DNA from: Anaerolineaceae bacterium 46_22
GTDB taxonomy: Bacteria > Chloroflexota > Anaerolineae > Anaerolineales > Anaerolineaceae
Assembly (NCBI GenBank): GCA_001508595.1
Contig: LGHA01000032.1
Coordinates: 1-10,094 of the forward strand
Length of the DNA stretch: 10,094 nucleotides
Direction of reading: 5' to 3'
Below, piece by piece: positions 1-5,948 of the stretch (position 1 is the stretch's first letter; every line of letters begins with the position of its first letter). The position numbers and the translations under genes are program-made. The notes under the pieces are model-generated. The model was given only the letters and a program-made list of their open reading frames with translations, was not told the DNA's origin and ran no database searches.

Positions 1-2
1 GG

Positions 3-698
3 GCAATGCAGCTCGCTGACCGGGTTTCCATCAACCTTGAAGGGCCAGATGAAGGCAGCCTGAGCAAATTGGCACCGCATAAAGTCTTTTTCAAAGAACT
101 GCTTGAACCTCTCAAGCTCATAGAGGAAATTCGGAAAAATTATCCACCGCACTTAGCATGGAAATCTACCTGGCCGTCCAGCTGCACGCAATTTGTGGTG
201 GGTGCCGTCGGTGAAAGGGACATTGATCTTTTACAAACAAGCTTTAATCTACGTCAAAGCTTCAGCATCAGTCGGGCATATTACTCGCGTTTTACACCAG
301 TGATAAATACACCTTTTGAAAACTTGCCGGCTCTCAATCCATGGCGCGAACACCGACTTTACCAGGCTTTTTACCTTTTCAGGGATTATAAATTTGACCT
401 TGAAGAGCTCCAATTTGACCAGAACGGGAACCTGCAGCTTGATAAAGACCCAAAAATGGCATGGGCAGAACAAAACTTGATCGAACACCCTGTTGAGATC
501 AATAAGGCAAATTACGATCAACTGCTCAAAATACCGGGGGTTGGACCAGTCACAGCCAAACAAATCATCCAGGCGCGTCTTCATGGTAAGATTAGAGACT
601 GCAGCACTTTAGGAAAATTTGGCATTTCTGTTTCCCGAGCAGCAAGATTCGTTCTGCTGGATGGACACCATCCTGCTTACCAACCGGGTTTATTCTGA
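3..698 (+). CDS. Putative DNA modification/repair radical SAM protein, C-terminal part (5' end outside window)
   Basis: The reading frame is open from the window edge, so the start codon and the CxxxCxxC radical-SAM cluster motif lie upstream and are not seen. The 231 visible residues match, from memory, the C-terminal half of the family called putative DNA modification/repair radical SAM protein (usually a little over 400 residues). Recognisable blocks are ADRVSINLEGP just after the edge, the TQFVVGAVGE block near base 190, the REHRLYQAF block near 345, and DPKMAWAEQNL near 450. A helix-hairpin-helix follows (LLKIPGVGPVTAKQI, about bases 521-570), the usual non-specific DNA-binding hairpin. 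The family is thought to act on DNA or a nucleobase, often beside a glycosylase-like partner; the reaction is unknown to me. The stop codon overlaps the next start (TGATG). The ATG at base 6 is internal to the domain and is not the true start. Confidence 0.85.
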   Translation, partial: AMQLADRVSINLEGPDEGSLSKLAPHKVFFKELLEPLKLIEEIRKNYPPHLAWKSTWPSSCTQFVVGAVGERDIDLLQTSFNLRQSFSISRAYYSRFTPVINTPFENLPALNPWREHRLYQAFYLFRDYKFDLEELQFDQNGNLQLDKDPKMAWAEQNLIEHPVEINKANYDQLLKIPGVGPVTAKQIIQARLHGKIRDCSTLGKFGISVSRAARFVLLDGHHPAYQPGLF

Positions 699-1075
699 TG
701 GGTACACAAAAAACCAAAATCCAAGGCTTTATCTCAGAGCCAATCGAAGTAGCGTTTCTAACACCTCCAAATTATTCCAAAAAGCCGTCTTGCCCCCATC
801 AATTCACTCATCGTGGAGAAGTTTATCGCATCATCGAGTGTACAACTGAATGGCAGGATTTTACCAGGCGGGGACGAATGGCCAGAAATATGCAAGCACA
901 GCATGCCCAGACGGCAAGCAAACACGGATCGTGGGGCGTAGGACGCTTTTATTTTGATGTAAAAACAGAGGATGGCAGGCTTTTCCGTCTGTATTACGAT
1001 CGGTCACCAAAGGATGCTTTTGATCGATCTGGCGAATGGACTTTGTTGGCTGAATTAGCCGCAGATGATGATTAA
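698..1075 (+). CDS. DUF6504 family protein
   Basis: A 125-residue soluble protein whose start overlaps the preceding stop by one base (TGATG), so translation is probably coupled; no good Shine-Dalgarno sequence is visible. The core fits DUF6504 as I remember it: an N-terminal strand with EPIEVAF, a HRGEVYRIIECTTEW segment, then WGVGRFYFDVKTEDG and LFRLYYD, ending in GEWTLLAEL. The fold is probably a small beta sheet that wraps a ligand or nucleic acid, but no catalytic residues can be named. In actinobacteria DUF6504 genes occur beside Y-family or ImuB-like polymerase genes (recalled, not checked). Here the partner is a DNA-repair radical SAM gene, so a repair role is a reasonable inference. 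The next gene follows after only 3 bases. Confidence 0.7.
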   Translation: MGTQKTKIQGFISEPIEVAFLTPPNYSKKPSCPHQFTHRGEVYRIIECTTEWQDFTRRGRMARNMQAQHAQTASKHGSWGVGRFYFDVKTEDGRLFRLYYDRSPKDAFDRSGEWTLLAELAADDD

Positions 1076-1078
1076 TTC

Positions 1079-2365
1079 ATGAAAAATATCCCAAAAAGGA
1101 CCTTTCCAATCCTTTCAGGCATTATCCTAATAATCGTTCTATCCCTCGTCTTTATTGGGAATCCCCTTATGGCGCAAAGCCTCAGGAATGGTTTTGTTTA
1201 TTACTTTCCTATCATCCGAAACAATCAAGAAATTATCGCCTCCACCAGTTATTACCTGCCAACCACAGACCCCGTCTTCCTTTACACCCTTGGCTGCGAC
1301 CAGGGGAGAAGAGATTTACTTGAACCCGGTATTCAGGACAGCGTTGTTGTGCTTGACTTCAGCTACCCGGTTTACATCGACGCCATCGGCTATGGTGCTG
1401 CGTTATTTGAAGACAGTCGCTATTATCCCACGGATCCTGCCCCAATTTCAGCCATCTCCGAAGGTGTCAAAGGTTTTGCTGAGGGATATTACCAGTGTTC
1501 CGGGGCTGACACCCAATCCAATCTTGTGATTGGCATCGGCACCAACAATAAAGCACTTTCAATCAATACCCTTGAGCAAACCGCTGCTCACGGCGCTGCC
1601 TGGGGTGAAATGGTGAATGAAGTCAATCAATGGGTGCAAGAAAGGGGCATGTTTCACCAGGTTCAGGCGTATGGCGCAAGCGATATGGAATTAGACTGGA
1701 ATACACCCTTGATGACACGAGCCTGGATTTCAGGCTTTGAAAGCGCCGGGGATAATTTTTTGATTCACTTTGGCGATGCATCCGGATGTCCCTATGAAGA
1801 CAATCCCACTTGGAACTGTAATAATAACTGGGATCTAGAAGACGTTTGGTATGTCTCTTGGGGGGCACCACCTGCCCTGCCGCTGCCCTTGATCTACCTG
1901 AATAACGGTGTCCATGCACAACAATGGGCATTTATCAGCAAGTACAGCCTCGAAAACCACGGTTTCAGGCTGAACTTCACGGGTGTTTTTACCCAATCCT
2001 ATTTTTGCGAGCAATTTAACTGGTCTTCCTGTGAGCGCACCGACAATACACCTAAAGAAGCCTATGCGCAATTAACTGCCGAACTGAATAAAATCCCGGG
2101 TGCCGCACAGCATATTCGCTGGAAAACCGATATTCGATGGATACACGAAGCTGAGGTCACACAATCAAGCGTCTCAGGGACGGAAATTAGATCTGCAAGC
2201 CATCCTATTTATGATGAAATAAGTACTCTGGAAAATGCGCTACAAAGCAGTGTGCTGAGCCCCGATTTAAAAACCAGCCTGGAGACAAAATTGCGGATCT
2301 ACAAAGCATTGGCTTCCATGATTGAAACTTCGATGCAAGATCCAGCACCAAAAAATAATCAATAA
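1079..2365 (+). CDS. Secreted protein of unknown function with six cysteines
   Basis: The 428-residue product starts with a classic export signal: KNIPKR, a hydrophobic core at about residues 11-27, and a plausible signal peptidase site after residue 32 (PLMA before QS). No lipobox cysteine follows, so it should be released or surface-held rather than a lipoprotein. The mature part has exactly six cysteines, two of them in GCPYEDNPTWNC and two in FCEQFNWSSC, consistent with disulfides outside the cell. Segments such as YGASDMELDWN near residue 200, an aromatic/Gly-rich HFGDASGCP, and NNGVHAQQWAFISKYS resemble secreted, possibly TIM-barrel-like proteins that I remember as uncharacterised from Actinobacteria and Chloroflexota. 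The D/E-rich ASDMELDW stretch could be an active site, but this is conjecture. The last 60 residues are helical and polar. The start lies 3 bases after DUF6504 with no clear ribosome binding site, so it may depend on coupling. Confidence 0.7.
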   Translation: MKNIPKRTFPILSGIILIIVLSLVFIGNPLMAQSLRNGFVYYFPIIRNNQEIIASTSYYLPTTDPVFLYTLGCDQGRRDLLEPGIQDSVVVLDFSYPVYIDAIGYGAALFEDSRYYPTDPAPISAISEGVKGFAEGYYQCSGADTQSNLVIGIGTNNKALSINTLEQTAAHGAAWGEMVNEVNQWVQERGMFHQVQAYGASDMELDWNTPLMTRAWISGFESAGDNFLIHFGDASGCPYEDNPTWNCNNNWDLEDVWYVSWGAPPALPLPLIYLNNGVHAQQWAFISKYSLENHGFRLNFTGVFTQSYFCEQFNWSSCERTDNTPKEAYAQLTAELNKIPGAAQHIRWKTDIRWIHEAEVTQSSVSGTEIRSASHPIYDEISTLENALQSSVLSPDLKTSLETKLRIYKALASMIETSMQDPAPKNNQ

Positions 2366-2496
2366 AGAACTTATTGGTATTTCTCGCGAACTCAACGAAA
2401 CAAATGGAACGGCAAACATCGGCGAATTATTATTGTGTGAAATTGTTGTGCCTTAGTTTTTTCTAAAATTTTTATCGCCCCCATTTATTAAAAGAG
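2366..2496. other. Intergenic spacer between converging genes
   Basis: This 131-base AT-rich stretch separates the secreted-protein gene from the converging RelA/SpoT-type gene. A weak AT-only hairpin (CAATAA, 5-base loop, TTATTG, 2360-2376) overlaps the stop of the left gene, and T-rich runs lie at 2457-2473. I see no GC-rich stem followed by a T run that would be a convincing intrinsic terminator for either direction, and no coding potential. Confidence 0.5.
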
Positions 2497-4353
2497 CTAG
2501 ACAATTTCCACCTGTATCAGGTGAACGCTGCTCTTGAGGAACATATCCAGCAATTCTGCCTTTTGCTCTTCCTGAAGACCTTTGATCACCCAGCGCAATG
2601 TAAAAGAGCCGTCATTAAAGGTGTTATTGACCGTCCGCAGAATATTGCCGCCAAAATGAGAGACTAAGATCGCTAATTGCGCCAGCACACCGGGTTTGTT
2701 TGTGTTTGCCGGCCCGACAATATTGATCGACGTCCAACCCAAAACGGCTTTAGAAATGCCCACATCGTCCATTGCTCTTTCAAGGTCGCCCAGGGTCACA
2801 GCGCCGCCACCCAAAGCAGAATAAAGATCGTCCAGGTTTGCTGCAGCCAGGGTGCTTAACAGGTTTTCAAACTTGACCTTCTCCTGTATCTGGATATCCT
2901 CAAGGTCCATGATGCCGCGTTCTGCCAGAACAGGTTTGATTATCTTGCGTCCCTCTTCAGCGGTTTGCTTGAGGGCAACGGTTACCAGCACCGACCGCAG
3001 TAATCGAGCTGTTGAAAGGTTGCTGAATTCCAACCATTCCGCTGTTGGTATCATGCGTTGACCATGGGTGATCACCTCAACCACATCGCCGGGGGCAATC
3101 GGGTCACTCAAGGCACGCACTTCACCGTTAACTTCCACCCGGTTGATCTTGTCAAGCAGATAGTCCTGGATGGCAGCAACCGCGTCCAGCACCGTAGAAC
3201 CATCGGGCAAAAAGCGGGTGCCGCCTGTGGGTGTAAATATTTGCACCGGTTTATATTGTGTGATGTGATGTCCCTTTTGCAAGGCATGGACAATACCCCA
3301 TAGATTTTCGCCTTCCATTTCTTCCGTGGCAATGGCTATCTCAACAGCACCCCGATTGGGTAACCAGGCTGTCACCTGTAAAGCCTGGTAACCATGCTGC
3401 GGGCTGGCAATGTAATCATCAAAGCGCCCCTGGTCTAGATGCCGTGAAAACAAACGGTTGACCCGGGATAACAGCCGGTAGCAGGCAGCCGAGTCAGAAT
3501 CCGCAACCAGCATTCGAAAACTAACAATATCATTCACCGGTGAGAAATCGTCCAGGGAAGTGCGTCGTTCTTTAGCCATGCGCCGTAATTTCTGCCAGGA
3601 CTGCCAGTATCCATTGACGATGATCCGAATTCGTCCCGAAATGCCCTCATCCTCCATCAAATCCTTTAACTGGAGAAGCATATTATTGATGAAATCCAAT
3701 TCGAGTCGCGGGTCGCGATCAATCTGTTCTCTGACAAAATGGAACGCATCCGGTTCAGCATAGGGGAAAGCCATATCCTCCAACCAGCGCCGCCAACGGT
3801 AGCAATTCAGAATCCCTGCCAGTTTTCCATAAGCCCTGATGGCTTCCGTTGCTTTTTGGTACTGCTTCTGCGGAGACATGTGCTCAAGCGTCATAATGTT
3901 GTGGCTCTTATCCGCCAGCTTGATAAGAAAAACCCCCGGGTCGCGAAATCTTGCGATCTTCCGGAGGGTTTCAAGTTCACGAGAGCGCCCATCACGTGGG
4001 TTGCTCATTTTGGTGACACCGTCGACCAAATAGGCAATATGCTTGCCAAGCAGACCTGGAAAATAGCTTTGAATCTCTTCAAGGCTTTCTCCCTGGTCTT
4101 CTACAGCATCATGCAGCAATGCGGCTATGGTCCATGCTTCGTTTTGAACCAACCGATCGATAAAATCAGCAATCCAAACACAATGGGTCTCAAAATAAGG
4201 TTCGCCACTTAACCTGTACTGCCCTTTGTGCAATTTTTTCCCAAGCTCAAAAGCCTTCGCAATGGCAGGCGTACGCAGGACAAAGTCCCCTGACATATTA
4301 AATTCATCAACAATTTTTGGACGAATTTCGTGTACAAACTCTACTTCAACCAT
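2497..4353 (-). CDS. RelA/SpoT-type (p)ppGpp hydrolase with degenerate synthetase domain
   Basis: A 618-residue long RSH protein for turnover of the stringent alarmone (p)ppGpp. Order of domains: HD hydrolase (about 30-190), synthetase-like region (about 215-360), TGS (about 368-431), helical linker (440-530) and C-terminal ACT (540-618). The hydrolase site is complete as far as can be read: RLSGEPYFETH with H57, LLHDAVED with H81-D82-E85-D86, and LIKLADKSHN with D148. The synthetase keeps D275 (NDIVSFR) and E338 (VEI). The usual R-x-K-H substrate motif cannot be recognised, GYQSLH reads GYQALQ, and the usual EIQIRT reads EIAIAT. The likely role is therefore hydrolysis or sensing rather than synthesis. 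It is also shorter than typical RelA/SpoT (700 or more residues) and lacks the cysteine-bearing zinc-finger region before ACT. I chose the ATG at 4353 over the adjacent TTG because AAGGA lies 8 bases upstream of it. Confidence 0.9.
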   Translation of the reverse strand: MVEVEFVHEIRPKIVDEFNMSGDFVLRTPAIAKAFELGKKLHKGQYRLSGEPYFETHCVWIADFIDRLVQNEAWTIAALLHDAVEDQGESLEEIQSYFPGLLGKHIAYLVDGVTKMSNPRDGRSRELETLRKIARFRDPGVFLIKLADKSHNIMTLEHMSPQKQYQKATEAIRAYGKLAGILNCYRWRRWLEDMAFPYAEPDAFHFVREQIDRDPRLELDFINNMLLQLKDLMEDEGISGRIRIIVNGYWQSWQKLRRMAKERRTSLDDFSPVNDIVSFRMLVADSDSAACYRLLSRVNRLFSRHLDQGRFDDYIASPQHGYQALQVTAWLPNRGAVEIAIATEEMEGENLWGIVHALQKGHHITQYKPVQIFTPTGGTRFLPDGSTVLDAVAAIQDYLLDKINRVEVNGEVRALSDPIAPGDVVEVITHGQRMIPTAEWLEFSNLSTARLLRSVLVTVALKQTAEEGRKIIKPVLAERGIMDLEDIQIQEKVKFENLLSTLAAANLDDLYSALGGGAVTLGDLERAMDDVGISKAVLGWTSINIVGPANTNKPGVLAQLAILVSHFGGNILRTVNNTFNDGSFTLRWVIKGLQEEQKAELLDMFLKSSVHLIQVEIV

Positions 4354-4578
4354 CAAAACTGTCCTTAAATAAGATCTCAGATCATCGCTTCGGTTAATGC
4401 AATTTAGAAAAATTGATTGCCCTGAATTCTAGCAATTAGTTATATCTCGGCGTTATTAACTAAGCGCATGCCAGAATTTCAATCACTTAATTTTACAATA
4501 TAAAACCAAATTATATCATTTTTTATATTTTAAGGGAGTTTTCACGCCCACCAATTCCAAACATAAAACATTTAACCC
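4354..4578. other. AT-rich divergent intergenic region
   Basis: Spacer between the leftward RSH gene and the rightward LuxR-type gene. A TATAAC box on the minus strand (4439-4444) could be a -10 for the RSH gene, but no convincing -35 pairs with it. AT-rich runs (4497-4535) may help melting or regulator binding. An AAGGGAG at 4532-4538 is not followed by a usable start codon. No ORF or RNA gene is seen. Confidence 0.4.
4362..4366 (-). promoter_or_regulatory. Ribosome binding site of the RSH gene
   Basis: AAGGA on the minus strand, 8 bases before the ATG at 4353 and 5 bases before an in-frame TTG at 4356. The spacing and codon strength favour the ATG. Confidence 0.6.
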
Positions 4579-4607
4579 TTGAAATAGAACATATATTCTA
4601 TTATACT
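4579..4607 (+). promoter_or_regulatory. Predicted sigma70-type promoter of the LuxR-type gene
   Basis: TTGAAA (4579-4584), a 17-base spacer, and TATACT (4602-4607) give a good sigma70-like promoter. The palindrome at 4585-4600 fills the spacer almost exactly. Six to seven bases past the -10 brings transcription to about 4613-4614, the ATG itself, so the message would be leaderless; no Shine-Dalgarno sequence is present. An alternative -10, TATTAT (4599-4604), overlaps it but lacks a well-placed -35. Confidence 0.6.
4585..4600. promoter_or_regulatory. LexA-like (SOS box) palindrome, site 1
   Basis: TAGAACATATATTCTA is a 16-base palindrome broken at only one symmetric pair. Its core, GAAC-ATAT-ATTC, differs at one base from the GAACN4GTTC core of the Bacillus/Gram-positive LexA box. 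It sits between the -35 and -10, an ideal place for repression. A second, perfect-core site lies before the next gene (5074-5089), which strengthens the call. An alternative is an operator for the HTH protein encoded immediately downstream. Confidence 0.6.
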
Positions 4608-4613
4608 TGGCTT

Positions 4614-5036
4614 ATGTCAATTATAAATAGTTTCTGGCACTGGATTAACCCCACGGATCGCAGGCAGTTATTGGTTCTGGAACTCGACCCTGCGAACGCA
4701 CAATACCTGGCACAAATTGCAGCCAGCAGCGAAAGCTCACGCCAGGAGGTGGCACAGGACCTGCTGAAAACCGCCCTTGTGGACCGGCAGGTCGCCGAAA
4801 AAAACCTTGGTCGCTGGCGCGCTTTAACGCCCCGCCAACAGCAGGTGGCTGCCCTGGCATGCCTGAACTTCACCAATCGGCAGATCGCGGCAAAACTTAA
4901 TATTTCTCCGCAGACCGTTAAAGCCCACATGCGAAACCTTTTACACCGTTTTGATCTGCACAGCAAATCTGAACTGCGCCAGGCGCTGGAAAACTGGGAT
5001 TTCAGCAACTGGATTGACCTTAACCCCTCCGGTTAA
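4614..5036 (+). CDS. Small ribbon-helix-helix-like/LuxR-type transcriptional regulator
   Basis: A 140-residue DNA-binding protein. Residues 71-126 are a LuxR/FixJ-type HTH: LTPRQQQVAAL, then TNRQIAAKLNISPQTVKAHMRNLLHR, then LHSKSELRQAL, with the typical recognition-helix TVKAHM. There is no receiver, PAS or autoinducer domain. Instead residues 20-56 (LVLELDPANAQYLAQIAA, then RQEVAQDLLKTAL) look like a ribbon-helix-helix element, a dimerising DNA-binding fold. If so, the protein combines two DNA-binding modules without a sensor, so its activity may be set by its amount. It is the first gene of the polymerase cassette, 62 bases before the next gene. The ATG at 4614 coincides with the predicted transcription start, and no Shine-Dalgarno sequence exists. 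The HTH is certain; the N-terminal fold and the role in controlling the cassette are inference. Confidence 0.85.
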   Translation: MSIINSFWHWINPTDRRQLLVLELDPANAQYLAQIAASSESSRQEVAQDLLKTALVDRQVAEKNLGRWRALTPRQQQVAALACLNFTNRQIAAKLNISPQTVKAHMRNLLHRFDLHSKSELRQALENWDFSNWIDLNPSG

Positions 5037-5070
5037 CCCAATTTTCACCCCAATTTAACCCCAATTCACC
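5036..5070 (+). repeat. Short tandem repeat, about three copies of an 11-base unit
   Basis: ACCCAATTTTC, ACCCCAATTTA and ACCCCAATTC follow each other at 5036-5046, 5047-5057 and 5058-5067, then a partial ACC. The period is close to one DNA helical turn, and the array abuts the second LexA-like site. A small hairpin (TTAACC, loop CCTCC, GGTTAA; 5020-5036) overlaps the stop of the upstream gene just before it. It could be a phased regulator-binding or bent-DNA element. Confidence 0.6.
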
Positions 5071-5093
5071 ATATCGAACATTTGTTCTATATC
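5065..5093 (+). promoter_or_regulatory. Possible promoter of the RecA-like gene
   Basis: TTCACC (5065-5070), 17 bases, TATATC (5088-5093): each box matches the consensus at four of six positions. This would start transcription about 5099-5100, the ATG itself, as seen for the upstream gene. In both cases the palindrome core is followed directly by TCTAT, overlapping the -10. It is weaker than the first promoter. Confidence 0.4.
5074..5089. promoter_or_regulatory. LexA-like (SOS box) palindrome, site 2
   Basis: TCGAACATTTGTTCTA holds a perfect GAAC-N4-GTTC core (5076-5087), and with its left flank reads CGAAC, as in the Bacillus LexA box CGAACN4GTTCG. The core ends where the putative -10 begins, 11 bases before the ATG, so a bound repressor would cover the promoter. 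Confidence 0.7.
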
Positions 5094-5098
5094 CTAAA

Positions 5099-5656
5099 AT
5101 GAAGGGTATGAACAAACAAATCATAAGTTTTCCTGTACCTAAAACAGGCAAAATTTCTCTGGTGGTCGCCCCAAAAACCGTTATCCACAGCCTGATGTCC
5201 ATGCTGGCGGTCCTGGCGCTGCGCGGCCGTGTGATCGTCGTTGACGGCGGCAACTGCTTTGATGCTTACAGCCTGGCGCGTGCATTGCGGCGCCGCACAC
5301 ACCAAATTCAGCCTGCGCTCAAAGCAGTGCAGCTCTCCAGGGCTTTCACCTGCTACCAGATGGTCGCCATGCTGGCAGAACTGCCTGTTGACGGCACCCC
5401 GGTTATTGTACTGGATCTGCTGTCAACCTTCCTTGATGAAAATGTCAATTTTTCAAAACGCCAGCGCTTGCTGGAAAGCAGCCTGAACCTGCTCAGACAG
5501 ATCAGCGAAGGTGCACCTGTGGCTGCCTGGGCGCGGGCGCACCCTGCCGCAGAGGGCGAATACCAGCAGCTGCTGATGCCCCTGCTGGAAACAGCCCACG
5601 ATATCTGGGAGCTGCAAGCGCCGGAAATACCCGACCACCAGCTGCCCTTGTTCTGA
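5099..5656 (+). CDS. RecA-fold accessory protein without P-loop lysine, with C-terminal beta-clamp-binding motif
   Basis: A 185-residue protein that looks like a trimmed RecA/Rad51-superfamily core. After a first strand (GKISLVV) comes APKTVIHS at residues 24-31, where the Walker A GxxxxGK[ST] should be: the conserved glycines and lysine are gone, so ATP hydrolysis is unlikely. Next are RGRVIVVDGGNCFD (42-55), SRAFTCYQMVAML (80-92), typical of Rad51/RadB-like proteins, and a Walker-B-like strand VIVLDLLSTF (102-111). The last five residues, QLPLF, fit the bacterial sliding-clamp-binding consensus QL[SD]LF and lie after a short, probably flexible tail. It resembles ImuA-type mutasome factors in logic. 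The downstream polymerase has no evident clamp motif at its own C-terminus, so this protein may tether it. A second ATG at 5108 has AAGGG too close to serve, so I keep 5099. The next gene is 28 bases away. Confidence 0.75.
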   Translation: MKGMNKQIISFPVPKTGKISLVVAPKTVIHSLMSMLAVLALRGRVIVVDGGNCFDAYSLARALRRRTHQIQPALKAVQLSRAFTCYQMVAMLAELPVDGTPVIVLDLLSTFLDENVNFSKRQRLLESSLNLLRQISEGAPVAAWARAHPAAEGEYQQLLMPLLETAHDIWELQAPEIPDHQLPLF

Positions 5657-5684
5657 CCAACTACCGAATTTAAAGGAGAGCTCA

Positions 5685-5948
5685 ATGGGACGCACACTTC
5701 CTTCAGCCACACAACTCATGCTTCAAGAAGAGGCTTCACTGGCACGCTTTCGCCGCGCCCTGCGCCGTGGGGATCAACTGGTCTTTGACGATCTATTTAC
5801 ATCAGCGCAAAAGCACATCTCCGCCGCCGCCTATGCCGCCCACGCGCTGCCCTTTGAGACCTTCCTGATGGCGATGCTCCTTGAAGAACACAAAGAGCTG
5901 ATGCGCTTACGAGAAATTGTTGAAAGGCTGCAGGAAATGCATGCCTGA
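5685..5948 (+). CDS. Small helical protein of the polymerase cassette, function unknown
   Basis: An 87-residue, mostly helical soluble protein with a strong ribosome binding site (AGGAG at 5674-5678, 6 bases before the ATG). Segments: PSATQLMLQEEASLARFRRALRR (residues 5-27), an acidic/aromatic QLVFDDLFTSAQKH, an alanine-rich AAAYAAHALPFETFLMAMLLEEH, and a charged LMRLREIVERLQEM end that could pair as a coiled coil. No catalytic motif and no family that I can name. Its stop overlaps the polymerase start by 8 bases, so the two proteins are probably made together, suggesting a polymerase subunit or DNA-contact factor. The coding call rests on the ribosome binding site, the tight packing and a non-random amino acid pattern. 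Confidence 0.75.
   Translation: MGRTLPSATQLMLQEEASLARFRRALRRGDQLVFDDLFTSAQKHISAAAYAAHALPFETFLMAMLLEEHKELMRLREIVERLQEMHA

Noticed and set aside
3739-4212. 157-codon open frame on the plus strand inside the RSH gene
   Set aside because: It is antisense to the conserved HD domain, has no ribosome binding site and shows no protein family pattern.
5020-5036. TTAACC/GGTTAA hairpin as an intrinsic terminator after the regulator gene
   Set aside because: The stem is only 6 base pairs and no T run follows, so termination is not supported.
5036-5070. Short repeats as a CRISPR remnant
   Set aside because: The units are 11 bases long and directly abutting, without spacers, and no cas gene is near.
5917-5940. 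Polymerase start at ATG 5917
   Set aside because: ATG 5941 has AGGA at a good distance; the upstream option has no ribosome binding site and would lengthen the overlap with the preceding gene to 32 bases.
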